Below, in pieces: positions 11,776 through 22,347 of a stretch of 64,000 bases of DNA. The translations under genes and the position numbers were made by a program. The first letter of the stretch is position 1; every line of letters begins with the position of its first letter. The notes beneath the pieces are model-generated. The model searched no databases. It saw only the letters and a program-made list of their open reading frames with translations, and was not told where the DNA came from. This DNA comes from Adiantum capillus-veneris (lineage: Eukaryota; Streptophyta; Polypodiopsida; Polypodiales; Pteridaceae): contig CM043963.1 in assembly GCA_014529385.2 (NCBI GenBank), forward strand, positions 63,973,469-64,037,468. Direction: 5' to 3'.

Positions 11776-12522
11776 ATATATATATATATTATGGTGCAAT
11801 GTTCTTAATTGAGGGGAAGAGCCTATAAGGGTGATCTAGGTGTAAAGAAACCATAAGCAAGATCACAGACTATTTTTTTAGGGTAACAAAAGGCAAGGTT
11901 TTGCTAATCAAGGCCTGTAGAAGTACATGTGTGTGTATGTGTTTTTGTGAACCTAAGCTTCCATAGATCTAAGCTCTCTCTTGCCCTTATATTCAAAATG
12001 TGTAAGCTATCTCTCATGTACCCAATCTTTTGTAACTCTTTCTCTCTACCTCATAACAAAACTTCATAGCTTATTCTCTCACACACCCACGTTAAGCCAT
12101 ACTTCTCATTCTGTGTGTGTGTGTGTTTGAGGAGCATGAAGAAGGCATAAAGCAGGGCAAGATAGAAAGGATTAAGAAGCATAAAAGAGGGCCCTTTACT
12201 TTTTGTAGTGGAATGTAACATTGATATGATCTATTTGAGTGTCCTCATTACTCTCCATTTTTGTTGTCCAAACTTTCTTGAATGTTAGTTTATTCTCTTG
12301 ATATGGACCTCAGCCTTGGTCATTTTTGGCTCATTTTTTTTGGTGGTTTTGGTCTAGGTTTATTTTCCTTTTTGTTTGTTGTTGCCTTCCCTTTGGCCAA
12401 GTAGCTTTCATATCTTTCTGTGATCTTTTTCTTCACATAGTTGGTTGCCCTACAAGTATAAGGTAATGGTGTTTCACTTTTATTGGGGTCTCTAGTTAGT
12501 TCTTTCCTTGTGCTTGGTTGGT
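10431..12522. other. Non-coding stretch
   Basis: No gene is recognised. It holds a 25-bp tandem duplication (about 10873-10923, core CAAAGCTTTTGAAATGGGG twice), an AAAT array and AT-rich sequence. Confidence 0.5.
11731..11789. repeat. (AAAT)n-(TA)n microsatellite
   Basis: About 11 AAAT units (11731-11777) followed by a short TA run to 11789. Confidence 0.95.
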
Positions 12523-12837
12523 TTAGCTTTGTATCATGCTTGCAGTTTGTGTTTTTGGTTGAAAATAATAGAATCTTTCTTTGGTTCCCATAATTATATT
12601 TTTAGTCTCAGATGCACTTGTCATCCCATTGCTTGCATCTTTTTGTAAGAGTGGAAGCTCAATGGGATCATAAAAGGTTTCCTTTGCTTTAGAGTGACCT
12701 CTCATGGAGATTTCAGCTTTGTTGTTCAAATAGAATGTTTCATTTTCTATGCAATCCTGTTTTGTGTTACTCAACTCTTCTTGCACAAATTGAACCATCC
12801 ATAGGAAACCTATAATGTACACATCTTCATCACATAC
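12523..12837 (-). pseudogene. 3' part of a host reading frame split by element A
   Basis: The minus-strand frame contains VYIIGFLWMVQFVQEELSN and runs to a stop at 12523. If element A and one copy of its 5-bp target duplication are removed, this frame joins in phase to the minus-strand frame at 25054-25160 (ending DVYVDEVASTRVC). The continuity over about 45 codons argues that A landed in a coding or formerly coding exon. No family recognised. A TAG at 25161-25163 ends the upstream part, so the gene was broken or an intron border lies there. Confidence 0.5.
12833..12837. repeat. Target-site duplication of element A, left copy (CATAC)
   Basis: CATAC directly precedes LTR1 and recurs directly after LTR2 at 25054-25058. 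Five bases is the usual duplication for gypsy-type integrases. Confidence 0.75.
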
Positions 12838-13715
12838 TGCTAACTAAGTCAATGTCAGTTAACAGAAGCTGCTAAAAGACCAAAGACGTATGAATGCACA
12901 TCGAGGATGAATATAAAGAAGCTGTAAAGATTGGAGTTACACATTTTCCATATTTTCTCAAAATGGTCATGTATTATAAATTCCTAATTTATCTCAAGCC
13001 ATTGTAATATTTTAATGTGTTACGGGCTCAATGGGAGTTCCAAGATGTAAAGAACAAGTCAGTTAGTGTGCTTCGGTAGCAGATTCAGTAAGTGGTGGAG
13101 CCCTAAAGGCCTTGCGCGCCCTGACATTGCATATTTTTACCCTAGGTATATAAAGCAGTGTGTAAAAGAAATTAGGGTTCTCAAGCTCATTTGCTGAGAG
13201 CACTCTTTGGTGAGATCTCTTGAGGTGTGTGGCTATGGAGTCCTTGAGCTTCTCCTTGGTCATGTGACTTGGTTAACACTAATCAATGCTTAATTCTCTT
13301 TCACTATGCCTCTCTCATGCTTCTTGTGATTGCCTATGATGCTTAGATTATCTAGATCTTAATCTTGCTCTAATCTTGTGTGATTGTCCTCTTTTGCTTG
13401 TGTGTGCATGTAGGTTTAATTGGAGTGCGGTGCTCGATAGATGTATGTGTGTGCTTGCGTTTATTGTGTTGCATGATAGGATTAGTGTTGTGTGCGTCTT
13501 GAAATCGTTAGTGTGTGTGATTGGAGGTGAAGGGAAGTGGATGTGGAGATGGCCCATCATTGTGGCTTAGCTCCTCCGTTGGCCGAGAATCTCACCTCGT
13601 AGTGAAAAACTCACTAATCGTGTGAGTGTTTCCATGGCCTAGCCGGGTAGCTCATCCCTCCGAATTGATAATTTTGTTGGTTGTTGGAGCTATCCAACGA
13701 TGAAACCCCCCAAGA
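12838..13715 (+). repeat. Element A 5' LTR
   Basis: 878 bases similar to 24135-25053. It starts TGCTAACTAAGTC, while the partner starts TGTTAACTTAGTC. The end reads CCCCCAAGA here and CCCCCAACA in the partner, so this copy's terminal CA has become GA. A minus-strand 66-codon ORF occurs in both copies but is explained by shared sequence. Confidence 0.88.
13147..13154 (+). promoter_or_regulatory. TATA box in element A 5' LTR
   Basis: TATATAAA on the plus strand, 310 bases into the LTR. The equivalent place in the 3' LTR (about 24437-24444) is degraded to TGTATAAG. This supports plus-strand transcription of the element. Confidence 0.55.
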
Positions 13716-13717
13716 TT

Positions 13718-13735
13718 TGGCGCCACTTCCGGGGA
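13718..13735 (+). promoter_or_regulatory. Element A primer-binding site
   Basis: TGGCGCCACTTCCGGGGA begins two bases after the 5' LTR. It begins TGG, as plant PBSs do, and differs at only two or three positions from the tRNA-Asp type site used by Athila and related gypsy elements, as I recall it. This is where reverse transcription would be primed. Confidence 0.7.
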
Positions 13736-13736
13736 T

Positions 13737-15771
13737 GATGGCCTACACTACTGTAATTGTGGCATAGTCGGATGTGTTTCCGCACTAATTTCACTTGTTT
13801 GTTTATGTTTTTGTGGATTTTGTATGTGTGTGCATGAAGCAATGTGTTCATTATTCCCTAATTTGTCATGATATCTTGCCAGTTGTGTGTTTACACACTC
13901 TAATTTCACACTAAACCCTTGCTAATTTCACTAATTTTGCTAACTTACACACTAATTTGCTACCAAGGACTGGAGCTTTCAACCGTTCAATCGATCTTAA
14001 ATGGAAAGGTAATCAAGGTGGTATTCTCAACCTCCCTAGAATCTAAGATGTGTAGAATTGTGTAGAGACTCCACCATGATGCAATGTAATGTTGATGCTA
14101 TGTTGCTTTGAAAATTTTTGGATTGTCTGTTTTCACGCCGTCGTAATGCCGAAATTTTCCAGATTTGGTGGTGTATGAAATTGATAAGTTCAATTGTTAA
14201 TTGGTGAATGTGTGTTGCTAATTGTGTGTATAATTGATTTACTTGCATGCTTGGATGGTCAATTGCAAGTGTGTGTGCACTAAAATCAAGTGTGTGTGCA
14301 TTCTAATTGAGTGTGTGTATGCCTAATTTTAGGTGTGTGTGCACTATTTTGCCCTTGTTTGTGCACCTAAAAATCAATGTGTGCTTAATGATTTTTCAAT
14401 TGTGGTGATTGATTTGTATTGTGGTCATGCCCAACTAGAGATTTGTTAAATCACATTGCAATTTTGACAAGATTTACTCTTTTGTGTGCGCACCTAAATA
14501 TTAGTAAAAACTGCCAATTTTATTAGTGTGTGTGTGCCTAAAAAGTGCTTAATGTGCATGATTAATTCAATTTTTGATTGCATATTTTATGTGTGTAATG
14601 GTTAATTGCTACGTTTTTGATCTCAAAACAGAGATTTACGCACTCCAATTGCGTCAAATTTTGACCTAATTTTGTCGCTAATTTTGTCGGTTTAATTGCC
14701 TAGTCTTGATTTTATTGATGAAATTATTTGTCAATTAAATTGGTGTGATTATTATGATTTTATTTGGCTACACTAATCCCCTATGTGTGGAGAAATTTCC
14801 AAAAAAAAAGGTATTTTTCGGATAATTGTTTATAAATTTTTGGCAGTTTTTTGCTAATTTTTTCTTAATTTCATAAAAACTTGATATTTTGCGATGCTTA
14901 CGAGCTATCTTAAATGTGTCTTTACGGCTTGATTTCGAGTGCATTTGGGCTTTCATTTGCAAATTTTGAGCGTTTTACTATTTTCGAAGACCGAGTTGAT
15001 GATTTTGTCGAATCTCGCGTTTTTGGTAAAAATTGCTATTTTTATGTGCTTTTGCATGTCGATTGTGATTGCCGATGATTTTCAAAGATTTGTAGAAATT
15101 TTCGGGATTTTTTTGGATTTTCGGGTGAATTTTAGCATTTTCGATTAATTTTCGGCCTAGTTTTGGCACTTTTGGACATTCGAAAATAAAAATAAGCGGA
15201 TTTGGAGTTTTGGTGCAGACCGACGAGACTTTCTGAATCTCGATGTGCGGTCCGGTCCGACGCGTCGACGTTCATGGCAAGTGAGTTTTGATTTATGCGA
15301 GCCGCGAGGAGAACAACCCCTTGCGGTGCTAAGGCTCAACTTTGTCAAAAAAAAAATTTTAAAAATCCCTCCCCCTCCGAAAAACACGCTTATTAACTCT
15401 CTCTCTCCTTCCCCTCAGTATCTCTCTGATTGTTTATAGCCTCTCTCTTTCTCTTCTCTCTCTCTCACCTCCCCCCTCACTCTCTCACTAACTCCCATAA
15501 CGATTATTTGCACTTTCTCACCTCCCCCTCTCACTCTCTCTGTAACTCTCTCTTCCCACTCACCCGCTCTCTCGTCCCTCTGCCCACGTGCCAACGCCCT
15601 TTTCCTTGTTTTATTAACATACACAAACACCATTTCTCTCCCCTCTTGTCGTGTATTGTTTACAGTAAACCCACCCCCTCTGCCCCGCTGACAAGCATGC
15701 AAGCCACGTCTCTCTCTCCCCTTGGTAGGTCACGTCGACCCCGCACTCTCTCTCTCTCTCTCTCTCTCTTG
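13737..15771 (+). other. Element A 5' untranslated region
   Basis: Two kilobases with no recognisable coding domain. The first half is rich in GTGTGTG words and AT; 14.8-15.2 kb is T-rich; 15.38-15.77 kb is strongly pyrimidine-rich, ending in a TC run (about 15747-15771) at which the LINE begins. Long leaders are common in large plant gypsy elements. Confidence 0.5.
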
Positions 15772-18033
15772 CTAAGATTGGATGCAATCAAAGACAAGGA
15801 AGTTTACTTGGAATGTTCACACACATACAAAGCACTTGTTCAAAAGAAGAGGAGAAGGTGGGAAGTCGAAAAACAACTTCTTTTAGCACAAGAGAAAGCA
15901 CATGCATGTGGCAAGTTTTGGCAAAATCTAAAAGGCAAGCGCGTTGAGAGCTTTGGTGACTTGACTCTTGAGGATATGTATATGCATTGTAAGAACCTCT
16001 ATGAGCAACCCAATGTTGATAAGATGGAGGGTTGTAGCTCCCTTCCATTTATGTCTCCCTTCTTTACCATTGAAGATGTATGCCGCGCGCTTGAGAAACT
16101 TGCTACTCGCAAGGCAGGTGACCTTCAAGGTGTCAAGGCTGAAATGATTAAATGGACAAGCAAGAAAACACGATATTGGATATGCGATATGTTTAACCTT
16201 GCACTTCAGTATGGCATGCCTCATGATTGGAGTGCAAATTGGATCAAACCTTTGCACAAAGGAGGAGATGTAAACAATGTGAACAACTATCGCACTATAA
16301 TGGTTGGTTCTTTGATGGCAAAGTTATTTGGATGTATCATGGAGATGAAGATAAGTGAATGGGCTGAAAAGAATGGCAAACGTGCGCTTGGCCAAGCAGG
16401 TTTTCGAAAGCATCATAGCACTATTGATCACCTTGTCACTCTTCGAGTTCTTATGGAAGCGTCTCGATTGAAAGGAAAAAAGTTGTATTGTTGCTTTGTG
16501 GATTTCAAGAAAGCTTTTGACATGGTACCGCGAGGAAATCTTTGGAGACGTATGCAAAGCCTTCAAGTGCCGAGAGAATTTATGCATGCAGTCTTTCGCA
16601 TCTACCAAAAAGTGATATGTCGATTACGTATGGGAGACGGAATTTCAGAATTTTTTGCAAGCACTATTGGTGTCAAACAAGGATGCCCACTTTCCCCAAC
16701 CCTCTTTGGGCTACTCATTGATGAATTGGAATACATGGTTCTTGATTTTATGCAGCAAGAAGGCATAGAAGAGGTTAAGATTGGAAATGCGGTGATCATG
16801 CTTTTGCTTTATGCCGATGATGTAGTGCTCTTGGCACATACCTTAGAAGATGCACAAAAGCTTATGAGTGTCTTGGAACGCTTTTGCCTACATAGCGGGC
16901 TGATCGTGAATGGATCCAAAACCAAGGTTATGCTTGTAAAGACCCTCAATGACGAAAATCCATGCATTGTATACAACAATGAGAAACTTGAAGTGGTAGA
17001 TCACTTCAAGTACCTTGGCCTTGAGGTTCCATCCAATCATAAATGGAAGGATTGTGCAATGCGTCGCTTGGAAGCCGGAAAGAGGGCTTATTATGCATTT
17101 GAGAACATGTGCAATGCAGGAGAGATCAAGTGTTGGGCTCTCAAAAAGTACCTCTTTGACACATTGGTGACACCGGTGCTTCTTTATGGAGTGGAGGTGT
17201 GGGGTGGAAGCATCGGGAAGTCTACTTGGAAAGAGTTTGAGAATGTCCAAAAGCGTTTTCTCACCAACTTTCTCCAAGTCAAGACACAAACACCCTACAT
17301 GCTCTTACTTCTTGAGTCCGGATCGCTTCCCATTGAGGTCTTGGGCATGGAAAGGGTTGTGGAGTACATGCGTAAGACACAACGTAGCCCTTTGCATCGA
17401 CTTCCTAGAATCGCATATGAAGCAAGTCAAAAGGTTCAAAAGACATGCAAGAGCAAAATACTAAGTTCGGGGTGGATGCTTGATATCAAGAAATGGTTTG
17501 GAAGATGGGATGCATGTCACTTGGTCAAGGATGCGTCGATCGACTCCCAAGTTAATGAGGCCTTCTTACAACGCCAATGTATCATGGCTTGGGAGAAATC
17601 CGGAGGTTCTCGCTTCAGCCATTACACCACACATGTTGCCCCAAACTACAAATCTCTCTTCTTCTCGGAACGAGGTAACCGAACCCATTCCTACATCCTT
17701 GAGCCCATCCCGTTGAGTGCGATCCGCACCATTGCCTCCATTCGTCTTAGCTCCCATTCTCTACGCTGCGAGACAGGACGTTGGGGCACTGGCGAGGAGT
17801 GTCATCGACTTTGCACCTTATGCCCTTGTCAAGTGCGAGAGAGTGAGTACCACACACTACTTGAGTGCTCAGCTTTTGACCACATTAGGTCCTCTTTTCC
17901 CCATATATTCAGCCATGAGCTCTCCCTACATACCTTCCTCTCCCAACCACGATGTGGACTCTCTATTGCGACGCTCATTTCAGCCATTTTTGAGCATCGA
18001 GAGTCACTTATGAACTCCACTCACACCACGTGA
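15772..18033 (+). CDS. LINE reverse transcriptase, uninterrupted but 5'-truncated
   Basis: Open frame of about 753 LINE codons; the frame is formally open from an ATG at 15430, but the first ~114 codons come from pyrimidine-rich leader and are not LINE. Numbering from 15430, the RT palm shows FVDFKKAFD (Asp 358), GCPLSPTLF (418 on) and the catalytic YADD at 461-464. A C-terminal zinc-binding motif, C795-x2-C798-x9-H808-x4-C813, is of the kind found at the end of many plant LINE ORF2 proteins. Function: target-primed reverse transcription. No upstream endonuclease, so it is not autonomous. All catalytic residues are intact, unlike the copy at 61.6-64 kb. Confidence 0.9.
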   Translation, partial: LRLDAIKDKEVYLECSHTYKALVQKKRRRWEVEKQLLLAQEKAHACGKFWQNLKGKRVESFGDLTLEDMYMHCKNLYEQPNVDKMEGCSSLPFMSPFFTIEDVCRALEKLATRKAGDLQGVKAEMIKWTSKKTRYWICDMFNLALQYGMPHDWSANWIKPLHKGGDVNNVNNYRTIMVGSLMAKLFGCIMEMKISEWAEKNGKRALGQAGFRKHHSTIDHLVTLRVLMEASRLKGKKLYCCFVDFKKAFDMVPRGNLWRRMQSLQVPREFMHAVFRIYQKVICRLRMGDGISEFFASTIGVKQGCPLSPTLFGLLIDELEYMVLDFMQQEGIEEVKIGNAVIMLLLYADDVVLLAHTLEDAQKLMSVLERFCLHSGLIVNGSKTKVMLVKTLNDENPCIVYNNEKLEVVDHFKYLGLEVPSNHKWKDCAMRRLEAGKRAYYAFENMCNAGEIKCWALKKYLFDTLVTPVLLYGVEVWGGSIGKSTWKEFENVQKRFLTNFLQVKTQTPYMLLLLESGSLPIEVLGMERVVEYMRKTQRSPLHRLPRIAYEASQKVQKTCKSKILSSGWMLDIKKWFGRWDACHLVKDASIDSQVNEAFLQRQCIMAWEKSGGSRFSHYTTHVAPNYKSLFFSERGNRTHSYILEPIPLSAIRTIASIRLSSHSLRCETGRWGTGEECHRLCTLCPCQVRESEYHTLLECSAFDHIRSSFPHIFSHELSLHTFLSQPRCGLSIATLISAIFEHRESLMNSTHTT

Positions 18034-18085
18034 CATGTTCATTTGGTCCCATAGGTCATATTTGACCTCCCAGGACGATAATAGA

Positions 18086-18110
18086 ACTATCTATCTATCT
18101 ATCTCTCTCT
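18086..18110 (+). repeat. LINE copy A 3' tail, (TATC)n then (TC)n
   Basis: The 3' end is a simple-repeat tail rather than poly(A): AGAACTATC followed by TATC units, then TC. The other copy has the same AGAACTATC border before its TC run. Confidence 0.75.
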
Positions 18111-18306
18111 TTCCGTGCCACCGTGCGAGCAAGTCCCATCGATCCTACCCTCTCGTCTCTCAGTGCACGTACTACTCGCGTGCTGTCTCTCTTGCCTCTC
18201 GCGCTCAAGCGCGTCGTCAGCTCTCTCAATCACCGTCAGCAGCAGCAGGTCAACGCCCGTCAACGGTTTGCAACATCCACGCAAGCTGCACGTAATCCAA
18301 AGGTAA
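18111..18306 (+). other. GC-rich leader segment of element A ending in a donor-like site
   Basis: A GC-richer 190-base block, out of character with its surroundings, ends with AAAGGTAAGT at about 18299-18308, a consensus 5' splice site. The A-rich tract follows at once. This could be the end of an untranslated exon of element A. Confidence 0.35.
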
Positions 18307-18309
18307 GTT

Positions 18310-18890
18310 TTTTTTAAATTTGTACTTTTTAATCAATTTATTAAAAAATATAAAAACAATAAATAATTTAAAAAATAAAAAATCCAATAAAAATCACAAA
18401 AATAAAAAAATCCACAAATTTTTTTAAAAAAAGGTTTAGAAAATTAAAAAAAACAAAAATAAAAAAAAACACACCAAAAAATTTATTTAAAAGAAAGAAA
18501 ACTCATAGAAAAAAGGGGATTAGAAAATCACATAAAAATTAAAAAACTCATAAAAAATTCATTAAAGAAATCAAAAAGTTCACAGATAAATTTCTAAAAA
18601 TTGAAAACTCATTAAAAAAAGGGATTAAAAAAATTCCAATAAATCATAAAATTCATAGAACCTTCACAAAACTCCAGAAAAATTAAAAAATTCACAGAAA
18701 ATCAAAAAGCTCACAAAAAAATTAGAAAATTATCAAGAAAATCCTTAAAAAATCAAAACCTTCCCAAAAAAATCATAAAAAATACTAAAGAAATTAGAAA
18801 ATTTAAACTTTCACAAAAAAGTAATAAAAATAAAAAGAAAGTAATCTAAAGACCTAGAAAGATCCAGAAAAGCAAAAAAACTCACTGTCA
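18310..18890 (+). repeat. A-rich low-complexity tract
   Basis: About 580 bases dominated by A runs broken by words such as ATCAAAAA, CTCATAAAAA and TTCACA. It has no open frame. It lies between a donor-like site and the gag-like frame, so it may be an intron of element A or an expanded simple repeat. Confidence 0.7.
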
Positions 18891-18944
18891 GAGAATCACA
18901 CCGAACAAACCGCGAAAAAGTGAACCAGATTAGTAGAAGAAGAG

Positions 18945-21195
18945 GTGAAAACGATCAACTCAAAGCCGTTTGAGGGGCATACAAATTTCAAAATTTTGCA
19001 TGCTAGAAATGGGCAGGTGCAAGCAATTGCATTGCAAATTGAACTTTTGATGGGACAAACAGAGGCACCAATCACGGTGGATTGCAGATTAGGCTACACT
19101 TTCAAGCTAGATTTAATCAACTCTTGTGAGTCTGTAGAGCAATCAACTGCAAAAGTGCTTTGGCACAAGCAGTTTTATCAAAACCGAGGAGGAGAAATTC
19201 TGCTAATACAACACCAAAATCTGCTAGGAGACAATTTTTTTAGAACCAGTCAACATGGACTCAAATCGAGCTGAGAGTTCAAGTACAACAGAGCAAGGTA
19301 GTAGCTATAACAACACAAGTACAACTACAACAGAGCAGATTTTACAACTATATGGCTACAATAAGGATAAATTTTTGTACACAGATTTAGAAGGTCATAG
19401 GTATCTTATGATCAGTAAAAACAACACAAAAGCCAAGATCCTATTGATCAGAGTAAGGCCAGATTCAGAAAACTCCTAGATGTTCACAGATTTTAGTGGA
19501 GCCAGGTATTGCAAGCTCAAAGATGAAGTGCAGATAGAGGTGCAAAAAATCAACCCAAGTGTTTATTTAGAAATTTGTACCAGCCAGCAAAACATAGATT
19601 TGGTGCATATGCAATCAGGGTCATTGTACATGGATTACAGTGGTGAGATCTATAGTCGAGAACCAAAAATTAAAGATCCGACCAATCAACCAATAGAGCC
19701 AGTCTAATTGGAGAAAAAATCCAAAGACGGTACAAAGGTCAAGATGGAGCATTCTAAAACTTGATGCTCAGTGTTCTAAAAGAAGAAGCCGATAACTTGG
19801 CAAGCACACAAACTGAAGCTTCTCAGCTAGAGCTTGACATGACAGAACCAAATGAAATACCACCAGTCATGGCATATTGCTTAGAGTGTGGACGAAAAGG
19901 TGGACAATTTTCTGAAGATTGTCCAAGAAATCCAGACAACACAGACTTATCAACTATCAATCAAGGTACAAAGAAAATTGGAAATGTGAATCTCAATGTA
20001 AGTGCATCTAACTTGTCACTTTTAATGCAATCAAATGATCCTGCATCACCATTAGAAGCACCAATAAAAGCACTACAAATTCAAAATCAGCATAAAGATG
20101 CACAGGCACCTGAAAAAGCTTAAAATTGATTCTTTGAACAACAAATTCCTGCATGAATTTGGTCAAGATGTCCAAATATCACCGAATGTTGAAAAGACTA
20201 TTAGGTTTGCAAATGATTTTGCATCCACTGCCACAAGTGTGCAATCATTCACAAGTCTAAGGAACACATCAAACAAAATATTGTTAGCATTGTATGGTAC
20301 CCATAATTCATATGCACAACATGTAGACCAAAAAGGGAAACTATACAAAAAGGATCAACTAGTGTTTGAATGGCCCACATACCAACTCATAGAAGTACGT
20401 CTAGTGATAGATCAGAAAGGATGGTTCATTTTAGAAGAAAGAATCTATTATAGCCAATACTCTCTAGAGATGAAGGATATTACCCAAATGAACCCAAAAA
20501 TCTGTTCAAAGCCAAACTCTCCTCCATCGAAAATCAAGCTTCAATGTTGTAACCCAACGAGCATATACTTTGACCAAAATAGTCGTAGATATAGACGAGA
20601 GTCTAGCATCTATGATGCCTTGAGTCCTGAAACCACAAAAACTCATATCATAGGAGACCCATGGGATAGACAATATTAGCGAAAATATAATTCTATCTAC
20701 AGCTTGACTTGGGAAATAATTTGTCATGTTTCAAGGAGATACATAGGAAACTATGGAGAAGGTTTACAGATGCCAATAATCAATAGTGCTATCCAAAGTG
20801 TACCTTCACAATCCCAAAAGGTGAGACTAAACCAGAGCCAAACAGTTTTGAACTCTTTCAATGAAGCAGATCTCTTCAAAGCAAAAACCATTGAAAGATC
20901 ATATGGTTGTTGGAAGTTTCCAATTGACCCAGATTCCATCAGAGTCTATAGATAAATGCCTCTAGAAGATCATCAAGCACAAAAGTTTCAACTGATTTCC
21001 ACAAGTCAGAGTCAAAATCCGACAAATCCAATAGTATTCAAACAGTTACATGGGACCAAGCTCACATATGCATATCAAGATGCACATGGAAATGAATACC
21101 AACAAGTTTATGATCTTGTACAAACCCCTAGGGATTGTAAGACTGAAGTCAAAGACTATCTGAAGATGATGCAAAAACTCAAGCTGCCAGAATAG
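18945..21195 (+). pseudogene. Element A gag-like ORF with repeated Y-x-D-x-x-G-x-x-Y modules
   Basis: Most of 19255-22731 is one frame broken by single stops (TAG at 19477, TAA at 19705, TAG at 20677, TAA at 20953, TAG at 21193), with one part shifted (19761-20123). It repeatedly contains [YFH]-x-D-x-x-G-x-x-Y: YTDLEGHRY (19378-19404), FTDFSGARY (19483-19509), YMDYSGEIY (19627-19653), HVDQKGKLY (20320-20346), VIDQKGWFI (20404-20430), YFDQNSRRY (20566-20592), YQDAHGNEY (21073-21099). Some copies are preceded by a hydrophobic LxxLYG-like turn. A worn zinc knuckle, CLECGRKGGQFSEDC (about 19879-19923), has one extra residue and no His. Gag role is inferred from position and knuckle. Confidence 0.6.
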
Positions 21196-21654
21196 GTGAC
21201 AAAAAAGTCAAAGTCAATGAAAGCTAAAGTCCAAAAAGCTACACAAAGGTCACTACCAAAACCTCCCCCGAAGAGACAGATTATGCCAGAAAGTATAGTG
21301 AATCTATTAAGATCAAGAGTTACTCAGTTTTGCAGGTGGACAATCCTCATCAGTTGCAGACAAGAAGTATAATATTACATCTAAGGGAACCAACATCAAT
21401 TGAAGTAGGTGGTCAAAGCAAAGAAAATGCAGATAAAGCTCAACCAAAGGATGCTGCCACAGCAAAAGAAGTCAATTTGGACACAAATCCTGAGACGATC
21501 AAGTGCAACATTTTTAGCAGAGAACATCCAAATGATCCTTCAGATCACTCCATGCAAACATGATAGAAAAAAAATGCTAAGTATGCATACAGGTCAAGAA
21601 GACATGGTTTCTACCCTTAGCATCCAAATTCATGAAGAGTAGGTAAAATTTCAA

Positions 21655-22248
21655 GTGAAGCCTTCAAAGGAAATTCTTGTAGATGTCACCCTTGGACATC
21701 AGTGGTTAGACCAACACAAGGCCCGCAAAGAAGATACAATGCTAGTACTTTCTTTTCCAAGTGGTAGCAAGCAACATTTACAAGTACCGTTAATGCTAGA
21801 TTCAAAGTTGCAGAAGTCACAAGAATCGAAGACAAATCTTGCAGACAAAGGTAAAGCTAAAGTGGACCTTCCATCGATTAGCACGAAAGGTGTGACAACA
21901 TATACCTCTACATCAAAGAACCCTCATGGATCAGCTTCTTCAAGCAAAAAAGGCTTTCAAAACTTCAAATCAATTGTTGACTCAATTAAAACCTCTAAGG
22001 AGACACCCAGAAAAGCAAAGGTATATCAGCCAAAGCACTCAAGAAATCAAAGGAAGGTCATGAAAGTGTTTGTTTCGAGCAATTTAGTCAAATTCAATGA
22101 TTCGGTTTGGATTAAAGACAGGAAATCAAAACAGAAAGACAAACACATGGGATGGATAGCATCACAATGGAGCTTAAAGGAACACGAGTACTATGGAGGT
22201 AATAGACAGATATGGGTGCCAAAACCGCAGGTTAGAGCATATAAGTAG
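21655..22248 (+). pseudogene. Protease-like segment with WVPK motif, element A
   Basis: A 197-residue open part of the same frame. VDVTLGHQWLDQHKA resembles the LGxxWL box at the C-terminal side of retroelement aspartic proteases; the catalytic D-T/S-G is not found upstream. A lysine-rich linker follows and then RQIWVPKPQV near the end. The same QIWVPK word occurs twice after the protease domain of element C (49.4-49.8 kb). The module is probably vestigial here. Confidence 0.5.
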
Positions 22249-22347
22249 CATCAAGACCCTCCCAAGAAAGAAGGTCCACAAGGTATCAACCTCGATAATA
22301 TCCTAGGATACCTAAATAGCAGGTATACAATAGAACAACATTAGAAG

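Larger units (their letters stand above)
15772..18110 (+). mobile_element. LINE copy A, 5'-truncated, nested in element A
   Basis: Homologous to the minus-strand copy at 61556-64000. Homology starts at TTGCTAAGATTGG immediately after a TC microsatellite, and ends with a short 3' UTR and a (TATC)n/(TC)n tail at about 18086-18110. The endonuclease domain is absent through 5' truncation, which is usual for LINEs. The RT frame has no stop, so this copy is younger than the element it sits in. Confidence 0.88.

Noticed and set aside
13063-13263. 66-codon antisense ORF conserved in both LTRs of element A (also 24354-24554)
   Set aside because: Conservation follows from LTR duplication; strand is opposite to the element and no domain is seen.
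15430-15771. First 114 codons of the 867-codon ORF as a LINE N-terminus
   Set aside because: LINE homology with copy B begins only at 15772; the earlier part is pyrimidine-rich leader of element A that happens to be open.
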